Shown here: positions 58,896-64,000 of the stretch, one piece after another
How the letters are laid out: every line of letters starts with the position of its first letter
Numbering within the stretch: position 1 is the first letter of the stretch
From: Moritella sp. F3
GTDB lineage: Bacteria > Pseudomonadota > Gammaproteobacteria > Enterobacterales > Moritellaceae
Length of the DNA stretch: 64,000 bases
Direction: 5' to 3'
Assembly (NCBI RefSeq): GCF_015082335.1
Contig: NZ_BLRL01000003.1
Span: 454,641 to 518,640 of the forward strand
The notes under the pieces: generated by a model
Database searches by the model: none
What the model was told of the DNA's origin: nothing
What the model saw: the letters and a program-made list of their open reading frames with translations, nothing else
Position numbers and translations under genes: made by a program

Positions 58896-59888
58896 ATGCA
58901 GAATAAAAACACGGAGTCAGCGCTTATTCGCTGGGGTATTATTGGTTGTGGTTCGGTAACCGAACTCAAAAGTGGTCCTGCTTATCAAAAAACAGCATGC
59001 TTCGAACTCTCCGCTGTTATGCGCCGTGATCTTAGCCTCGCAGCAGACTATGCGAAAAGACACAAGGTGAAGGCGTATTCTTCTAACGCGGCCGATATTA
59101 TTAACAACGATGATATTGATGCTGTGTATATCGCCACACCACCTGATAGTCACAAATTGTATGCGTTACAAGTTGCAGCAGCAGGTAAACCCTGTTGTAT
59201 TGAAAAACCCCTTGCACCGAGTTACGCCGATAGTCTGGCAATCGTCAATGCCTTTGAAGCACAGGGTGTACCGTTATTTGTGGCTTATTATCGTCGTTCA
59301 TTACCGCGTTTTAACAAAGTAAAAGCGTTACTTGAGTCTGGTGAAATGGGTGAAATAAGAACGATTAATGCATTTCTAAATAAACCCGCTAATGCATTAG
59401 ATTTATCCGGAGAACTGAACTGGCGAACAGATAAAACTGTCGCTGCAGGTGGTTATTTTGACGATCTGGCGAGCCATGGACTTGACCTGTTTGCTTATTT
59501 ACTCGGTGAGTTTGATGTTGTCAAAGGCCTAGGTACTAATCAACAAGGTTTGTACTCATCTCTGGATGCCGTAACAGCATGCTGGCAGCATAAAAGTGGT
59601 GTAACTGGCATCGGCAGCTGGAATTTTGGAGGCTGCACACGTGAAGACCGTGTTGTTATTACAGGCAGTAAAGGTGAAATAAGCTTCTCAGTGTTTGACG
59701 AGGCCGCGATTGTTTTGCAAACATTAAATCAACGTCAAGAATTCACCATCGATAATCCTGAAAACATTCAATTACATCATGTCGCTAATATACGCGAACA
59801 ACTGCTGAATGATGTAGTGCATCCATCCAGTGGTAAAACCGCCTTGCACACAAGCTGGGTTATGGAGCAGATCTTACACGGCGGCTAA
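58896..59888 (+). CDS. Gfo/Idh/MocA-family oxidoreductase
   Basis: 330 residues. An N-terminal Rossmann domain has WGIIGCGSVTELKSGPAYQ and the conserved AVYIATPPDSH and CCIEKPLAPSYADS (EKP motif) segments. The C-terminal GFO-like domain has VAYYRRSLPRF, the GGYFDDLASHGLDLFAYLLG block with the catalytic-His helix, and GSKGEISFSVF. NAD(P)-dependent; probably acts on a sugar or inositol derivative, but the substrate cannot be told. No sugar cluster surrounds it. A strong hairpin closes the gene. Confidence 0.92.
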   Translation: MQNKNTESALIRWGIIGCGSVTELKSGPAYQKTACFELSAVMRRDLSLAADYAKRHKVKAYSSNAADIINNDDIDAVYIATPPDSHKLYALQVAAAGKPCCIEKPLAPSYADSLAIVNAFEAQGVPLFVAYYRRSLPRFNKVKALLESGEMGEIRTINAFLNKPANALDLSGELNWRTDKTVAAGGYFDDLASHGLDLFAYLLGEFDVVKGLGTNQQGLYSSLDAVTACWQHKSGVTGIGSWNFGGCTREDRVVITGSKGEISFSVFDEAAIVLQTLNQRQEFTIDNPENIQLHHVANIREQLLNDVVHPSSGKTALHTSWVMEQILHGG

Positions 59889-59919
59889 TTACTTAGGCTA
59901 GCTTAAATTAACAATCTCT

Positions 59920-59964
59920 AAATAGGTATTTATTAAGCATGTTAATAAATACCTATTTTATTTT
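59920..59964 (+). terminator. Terminator of Gfo/Idh/MocA gene
   Basis: A perfect 17-bp stem, AAATAGGTATTTATTAA with its complement, 5-nt loop, then TTATTTTG. Confidence 0.8.
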
Positions 59965-59983
59965 GTAAAATATATCATTTAGC

Positions 59984-60003
59984 ATCGTTTTTTAAAAAAC
60001 GAT
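59984..60003. promoter_or_regulatory. Perfect 20-bp palindrome upstream of ADP-ribosyltransferase gene
   Basis: ATCGTTTTTT directly followed by its complement AAAAAACGAT, 67 bp before the start codon. Its right half continues as ATAGT, and AAAACGATATA recurs at 60769-60779 beyond the gene. Confidence 0.5.
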
Positions 60004-60070
60004 ATAGTACTTAAAATTCAATACTGTAATACTCGTAAGCTGAACATTTAACTTTTGCTTAGGGGTTGGG

Positions 60071-60673
60071 ATGACATTTTTTAATAGCTTAACGCACAAA
60101 GAACAAGAATCTTTTCAAGCTTATCGATCAGGGACGAGCTATAACAGCAACTTTTCTTACGATCTTAACCATAAACTAAAGCACAATGAAAAGGCCCCAA
60201 AACGGTTTCAACTGCATTTGTTCAACCTCGATAACCTGACCTTAAAAGCCAAATTGTCCTCGGAAGTGATTTTACATCGAGCTTGTTATGGTGATGGTAT
60301 ACAGCCTTTGTTACAAGGAGAAGAATATAAAGGGTTTCTGTCTGCGTTGGACAAAAATAATTGCCTAGGTCGGTATTTTAATGAGCATCATAAAAGCGCT
60401 GATACAGATGCATATTATGTTGTTATCAAATGTCCAAAAGGCAGTTGTGTCGCGAAATACCAAGAATCAAGACAGCAAGTGGCCACTGAATATTTACTCC
60501 CACGAAACTCTCGTTTCACTTTAGTCAGCAAAGAAGATATTGTTGATAGCACTGAGATCAGGACATTAGCGGGCACGATCAATGCGCGAAAGCTGAAGAA
60601 AATTATTAAGGTTGAATTAGTATTGAAAAAGCGTAATTGGTTGAAGGAAATATTACGTAAAATAGTGAAGTGA
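60071..60673 (+). CDS. Probable ADP-ribosyltransferase (exoenzyme-like ART fold)
   Basis: 200 residues, no signal peptide, basic C-terminus. The layout follows R-S-E ADP-ribosyltransferases: an N-terminal helix block LTHKEQESFQAYRSGTSYN...LNHKLK, then Arg70 in VILHRACYGD, then YKGFLSALDK (Ser91, where family members have GFLSTS), and finally the catalytic-glutamate strand TEYLLPRNSRF (Glu140), near-identical to the ExE-LLPRN pattern. The residue two before Glu140 is Ala instead of Glu or Gln, so activity may be NAD hydrolysis or an altered target preference. It could be a toxin domain, a phage-type modifier or an endogenous regulator. No immunity gene is recognised; the next gene is of unknown family. 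Confidence 0.72.
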   Translation: MTFFNSLTHKEQESFQAYRSGTSYNSNFSYDLNHKLKHNEKAPKRFQLHLFNLDNLTLKAKLSSEVILHRACYGDGIQPLLQGEEYKGFLSALDKNNCLGRYFNEHHKSADTDAYYVVIKCPKGSCVAKYQESRQQVATEYLLPRNSRFTLVSKEDIVDSTEIRTLAGTINARKLKKIIKVELVLKKRNWLKEILRKIVK

Positions 60674-60743
60674 TTTCATTTAGTCGTTGTAAATAGCTGT
60701 ATATATAAGGGTTATCACAAAACTACCTCTTTATTTCCATTAT

Positions 60744-60779
60744 TATATCGTCTAGCTCATGTTTCTTGAAAACGATATA
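60744..60779. repeat. Inverted repeat downstream of ADP-ribosyltransferase gene
   Basis: TATATCGT (60744-60751) and ACGATATA (60772-60779). The right arm belongs to an 11-bp direct repeat AAAACGATATA also found at 59996-60006, so related sequence flanks the gene on both sides. Confidence 0.45.
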
Positions 60780-60880
60780 TTTACCGTATTTTATATATGT
60801 AATAGTCTGGCAAATGAGACAGAGTGTCCAGGTAGTCAAATACGATAAAATACAGTTAAAATGGATAAGAAGGTATTGCA

Positions 60881-61405
60881 ATGGAATCGCCCCTCAAAGA
60901 AGTCATGTTTGAATACGTGCCAACCACCCAAGAAGTGGAAACCCTATTACAGCAAACGCCAAACGCAAAAATTAATATTGCTAATATGAAGCAGGCCTGT
61001 GATATCAGCCAGATCAGTCATCTCAGCCATTACGGCTATTGTATCAATGGTATTCATATTGAAGTTGATATATGCGATGCATCAGAAATAGAGCCGCTGT
61101 GGTCTTTTCTTGAATTAGATTTTTTACGCATTAGTTTTACCAGTGATGAAGTACTGGAAGATGATTTCAACGGTTTTCTGACTTGGTTAGAAAATGCAGA
61201 TAAACTCGAGGCGTTAGCGCTAGAAACCCAGCCATTGCATCAGGATGATGGCTTACAATTACTGTCGATTTATTTTGCCGCGTCAAAACAGTTTCCAGTG
61301 TCTTTGTTTGTTAAAAACAACGTCGACACAGCGGCAATGCCATCACTGCCTGCACTACAGGTATTAAGTTATGCAAATGTGGCAATGACGATGAACGCTT
61401 TTTAA
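60881..61405 (+). CDS. Protein of unknown function (174 residues)
   Basis: Acidic cytoplasmic protein with no signal peptide or membrane segment. Alternating hydrophobic strands and helices; no motif I can name. The middle part (IEPLWSFLELDFLRISFTSDEVLEDDFNGFLTWLENADKLEALALE) is reminiscent of leucine-rich irregular repeats but not diagnostic. A ribosome-binding site AGAAGG lies upstream. It follows the ADP-ribosyltransferase gene by 207 bp in the same direction, so a role as its partner is possible but wholly speculative. Confidence 0.7.
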   Translation: MESPLKEVMFEYVPTTQEVETLLQQTPNAKINIANMKQACDISQISHLSHYGYCINGIHIEVDICDASEIEPLWSFLELDFLRISFTSDEVLEDDFNGFLTWLENADKLEALALETQPLHQDDGLQLLSIYFAASKQFPVSLFVKNNVDTAAMPSLPALQVLSYANVAMTMNAF

Positions 61406-61450
61406 GTAACGCTTATTGTAAACAAGCGGCAGTGATCGAAAGGATCGTTA

Positions 61451-61942
61451 TCAAACGCTTTTATGTCCTGCTAATACTCGTTGCATCAATGAATCGAGTT
61501 GTTGTAACTCATCTGCAGATAATACACTGAAAGTACTTTTTTCTTGTTGGTGCAACTCGGGCATGACAGTTTCGATCAACTGCTTGCCTTTACTGGTGAG
61601 TAGTACCAATTTACTGCGCTTATCTTCTGGATTATCAATTCTAGCAATCAGTTCAGATTGGCTTAAACGACTTAGTACCTTAGTCAGTCCACCAGAACTG
61701 AATATCATCGATTGATATAATGCAGTTGGTGATAGGCAGTAGGGTACTGGACTGCGTCTTAGTGTCGCTAACACACCAAATTCAGCACGTTGTAATTCAT
61801 GATTACCTACCAATGTTTCCATTTGATGATTGCATAGATTACTCACTTGCAGTAATCGTAATAATGCTGGTGATACTGTTTCAGCACACTCGGGCCAGTT
61901 AGCTTCCATCATTTTTACTATGTCACTAATATCATTTGCCAT
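61451..61942 (-). CDS. MarR-family repressor
   Basis: 163 residues. Winged helix-turn-helix: ELQRAEFGVLATLRRSP (helix 2), the recognition segment LSPTALYQSMIFSSGGLTKVLSRL, and the wing IDNPEDKRSKLVLLTSKGKQLIE with the conserved Asp-x-Arg. It has dimerisation helices at both ends. Divergent from a Bcr/CflA efflux gene with twin operator-like dyads in the gap, so it most likely represses that gene and itself. Confidence 0.94.
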   Translation of the reverse strand: MANDISDIVKMMEANWPECAETVSPALLRLLQVSNLCNHQMETLVGNHELQRAEFGVLATLRRSPVPYCLSPTALYQSMIFSSGGLTKVLSRLSQSELIARIDNPEDKRSKLVLLTSKGKQLIETVMPELHQQEKSTFSVLSADELQQLDSLMQRVLAGHKSV

Positions 61943-62001
61943 GTTTTATATTTCCATGTGGCAGGGTAACAAATCCCTGTTTTGTCAGATAACCAATAAT
62001 A

Positions 62002-62049
62002 TATCTTGCTAGAAAGGTAAAGTCTAGCTATTATCTTTCTAGGAAGATA
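62002..62049. promoter_or_regulatory. Twin MarR-type operator dyads
   Basis: TATCTTGCTAGAAAGGTA (62002-62019) and TATCTTTCTAGGAAGATA (62032-62049): two 18-bp near-palindromes of the same consensus, starts exactly 30 bp apart (about three helical turns), between the divergent regulator and efflux genes. Confidence 0.8.
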
Positions 62050-62064
62050 AATTAAGGTGAGAGA

Positions 62065-63378
62065 ATGACACAACAAAATACCCCCTCAATCGACATGAAT
62101 ACGGTTATTAGCGACAGCAAAACAGAGACTAAAAAAGAAACCGCTGGGAAAATGAGTAAGACGCTAATATTAACCTTGGCTGCTGTATTTGCATTAACCC
62201 CATTCACCATTGATAGTTACTTACCGGCCATGCCAACGATGGCAAAAGCAATGGACGTTGATATTTCGTTAATGTCAGTCACGGTCAGTTTATATATTTT
62301 TGGTTTGGCGATAGGGCAATTAATTGGCGGGCCTTTGTCTGACAAAAAAGGCCGTAGTTATGCCATGATTGCTGGTTTGGCTGTATTTGCGATAGCGAGC
62401 TTGTTGTTAACGACGGCGACACAGATTGAAATCTTGTGGTTTTGGCGTGTCATTCAGGCTATTGGTGGTGGTATGGCTGTGGTGGGCGTACCTGCAACGA
62501 TCCGCGATACGTGCAGTGGTAAGGAGGCTGCTAAGTTATTCTCACTGATTGCACTGATTATGATGATCGCACCGTCGATCGCACCAACCGTTGGCACCAT
62601 CATTATGTCACTGGCGGATTGGCGTTGGATTTTTTATACGTTGGCAATCATGGCGGTGCTGGTGGCTATTTTGGTGACGTGCTTTATGCCAAAGGCGACG
62701 AAGAAAGTGGAAGTCACATTGCTGAAAGATCCTTCAGCTATAGATTCTTCAGTACAAGAGTCTGCCGATAAACAGGCTGATGAAGCGCAGCCAAAGATTG
62801 GTTTGTTGTCGGTGTTCAGTGAAAAACGAGCGTTAGGCTTTATGGTCGCGCAAGCTTTTGCTTATTCCGTCATGATGATCTTTTTAACCAATGCATCAAT
62901 GATGTATATGGAAGTCTTTGGGCAAACGGCTCATCAATTTTCACTCTTGTTTTTTGCTAATATTTGTGGCTTGGTTGTTGTTAACCGCGCCAATTCATTT
63001 TTGCTGGCGAGATTTGAACCAGCGCTATTATTAAAAGTTTTTCTTAGCTTGCAAGTCGTTGGCGGTATCATATTAGTGACGGCCTCAGTGTTGATCCCTG
63101 ACGCTTTATATGTGGCAGTTGCTGGCTTTGTTATTGCGATTTCAGCGAATGGTGCGGTTATATCAAATGCGAGTGCCTGTTTTATGAAAAGCTTTGGGCG
63201 TAATGCTGGTTCGGCTTCAGCTGTTTTAGGCGCAACGCAATATACAGTGGGTGGTACGGTGAGTGCGTTATCCGCGTTTATTAGTATGGGTTCGGTATTG
63301 CCTGTGGTGATTATAATGCTGTTATCGTCTGTTATCGCCCTGAGTGGAGCAGTGCTTGCTGGACGCTATTCTCGTTAA
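62065..63378 (+). CDS. Bcr/CflA-type multidrug efflux MFS transporter
   Basis: 437 residues, 12 transmembrane helices, drug:H+ antiporter family (DHA1). After a 30-residue polar N-terminus come the Bcr/CflA hallmark FTIDSYLPAMPTMA, motif A between helices 2 and 3 (GGPLSDKKGRSYAM), and the helix-4 segment RVIQAIGGGMAVVGVPATIRD. There is a long acidic central loop (about 215-250). Transcribed away from the MarR gene; AAGGTGAG precedes the start. Substrate unknown. Confidence 0.94.
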   Translation: MTQQNTPSIDMNTVISDSKTETKKETAGKMSKTLILTLAAVFALTPFTIDSYLPAMPTMAKAMDVDISLMSVTVSLYIFGLAIGQLIGGPLSDKKGRSYAMIAGLAVFAIASLLLTTATQIEILWFWRVIQAIGGGMAVVGVPATIRDTCSGKEAAKLFSLIALIMMIAPSIAPTVGTIIMSLADWRWIFYTLAIMAVLVAILVTCFMPKATKKVEVTLLKDPSAIDSSVQESADKQADEAQPKIGLLSVFSEKRALGFMVAQAFAYSVMMIFLTNASMMYMEVFGQTAHQFSLLFFANICGLVVVNRANSFLLARFEPALLLKVFLSLQVVGGIILVTASVLIPDALYVAVAGFVIAISANGAVISNASACFMKSFGRNAGSASAVLGATQYTVGGTVSALSAFISMGSVLPVVIIMLLSSVIALSGAVLAGRYSR

Positions 63379-63438
63379 TACTCTTGTTAACATAATCGTA
63401 GTATGTTTAGTAATGCACTCGGCAATGTGATGATGTTA

Positions 63439-63469
63439 ATTAGGCTGCTAGATAAACTATCAGCCTAAT
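63439..63469. terminator. Bidirectional hairpin between efflux and CBS genes
   Basis: ATTAGGCTG/CAGCCTAAT perfect 9-bp arms with a 13-nt loop between convergent genes. Confidence 0.6.
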
Positions 63470-63485
63470 GACTGTCTGAGTAGCG

Positions 63486-63905
63486 TTATTTATTAAGCAA
63501 TAGCGCACACAATTTTACAAAATCAGATGAGGTGACAATACCAATCACTTTATTTTGATTATCGATCACCGGAAGACAGCCGAGCTTATTATCAATAAAG
63601 TATTCAACAACGATTTTAAGCGGTTCGTCTTCAGTGAGCTTTTGAAAGTCTGATTCCATTAACTCTTCGATTAATTGCCCGCGTTCTTTGCGCGCAAGTG
63701 CATCAGTGCCGTATTTGTTAATCATTGACATGACAGCGCTGATTATTTTTTTATGCGTCAAAACACCAACCAAGGTGCCGTCATTTTCGGAGATAACAGG
63801 TAAGTGACGTACCCCACGTGTTTGCATTAGTTCGTGTGCGTCTTTTAACGTGGCTTTATGGCTGATACAAACTACATTGCTTGCCATTATATCTCTTACT
63901 TTCAT
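63486..63905 (-). CDS. CBS-domain pair protein
   Basis: 139 residues made only of two CBS domains: residues 1-60 (VRDIMASNVVCISHKATLKDAHELMQTRGVRHLPVI) and 78-138 (MESDFQKLTEDEPLKIVVEYFIDNKLGCLPVIDNQNKVIGIVTSSDFVKL). Such free-standing Bateman modules bind adenosine nucleotides or related ligands and regulate partner proteins. The partner is unknown. The upstream region runs off the window after 95 bp with no other feature. Confidence 0.93.
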   Translation of the reverse strand: MKVRDIMASNVVCISHKATLKDAHELMQTRGVRHLPVISENDGTLVGVLTHKKIISAVMSMINKYGTDALARKERGQLIEELMESDFQKLTEDEPLKIVVEYFIDNKLGCLPVIDNQNKVIGIVTSSDFVKLCALLLNK

Positions 63906-64000
63906 ACATTATCCCCGTGTTGTTTTATTGTTAATTTAATTCGCACTAATATGACAAGTATACTTAATCAAGTCCAAAATAACATTGTTTTATTTAAAAT

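Overview
The window looks like chromosome of a marine gammaproteobacterium close to Vibrio, Photobacterium or Moritella; I favour a Moritella-type organism. The pointers are moderately AT-rich DNA, a Vibrio-style norspermidine pathway, a VolA-type surface lipase, a DUF368 lipid-carrier translocase, many chemoreceptors and c-di-GMP proteins, and a housekeeping set (metG, rlmI, cdd, mrp, udk, dcd, sbcB) of ordinary gammaproteobacterial type. The species is inference; no rRNA or tRNA gene is present.

Layout. 1-2.4 kb: end of a cytochrome c maturation operon (ccmF 3' part, ccmG, ccmH). 2.5-9.3 kb: a DUF368 membrane protein, a secreted sphingomyelinase-like phosphodiesterase translationally coupled to a lipase-chaperone-like protein, and a large ABC-exporter-like protein whose ATPase motifs are destroyed but which keeps a cyclic-nucleotide-binding domain. 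9.4-11.6 kb: a SUKH protein divergent from an AlkC DNA glycosylase, then a YjdM zinc-ribbon protein.

11.7-20.6 kb is an accessory island. Six copies of a short attC-like repeat (a CTAAGCC-like box, 18-19 bp, a GTTAG-like box) separate single genes or operons: a 19-repeat Sel1 protein, an ankyrin lipoprotein on the other strand, a papain-fold-like small protein, a catalytic-domain-only tyrosine recombinase with a 16-bp inverted repeat over its start codon, and a mercury-resistance operon merRTPFA. The last copy is inverted. merP carries an octanucleotide tandem repeat and a one-base homopolymer shift, which together look like a phase-variable locus.

21-26.6 kb is a complete norspermidine operon (ddc, carboxynorspermidine dehydrogenase, nspC, dat) ending at a clear terminator. 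An EAL phosphodiesterase follows, then four tandem dCache chemoreceptors on the minus strand (27.6-36.3 kb), all starting with GTG. Three keep an amino-acid-binding motif and one has lost it. 36.6-43.4 kb holds a DsbA-like lipoprotein, a 2-oxoglutarate/Fe(II) oxygenase, a VolA-type lipase, a GGDEF cyclase and cytidine deaminase.

43.5-55.4 kb is mostly core: rlmI, metG, mrp, udk, dcd, a YjiH-type transporter, an AsmA protein and sbcB. 55.8-64 kb is mixed: a 49-residue helix-turn-helix protein, a YiiM-type MOSC protein, an unknown low-complexity protein, a DTW tRNA-modifying enzyme, a Gfo/Idh/MocA oxidoreductase, a probable ADP-ribosyltransferase, an unknown protein, a MarR/Bcr-type efflux pair with twin operator dyads, and a CBS-pair protein. 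Most genes are separated by recognisable stem-loop terminators.
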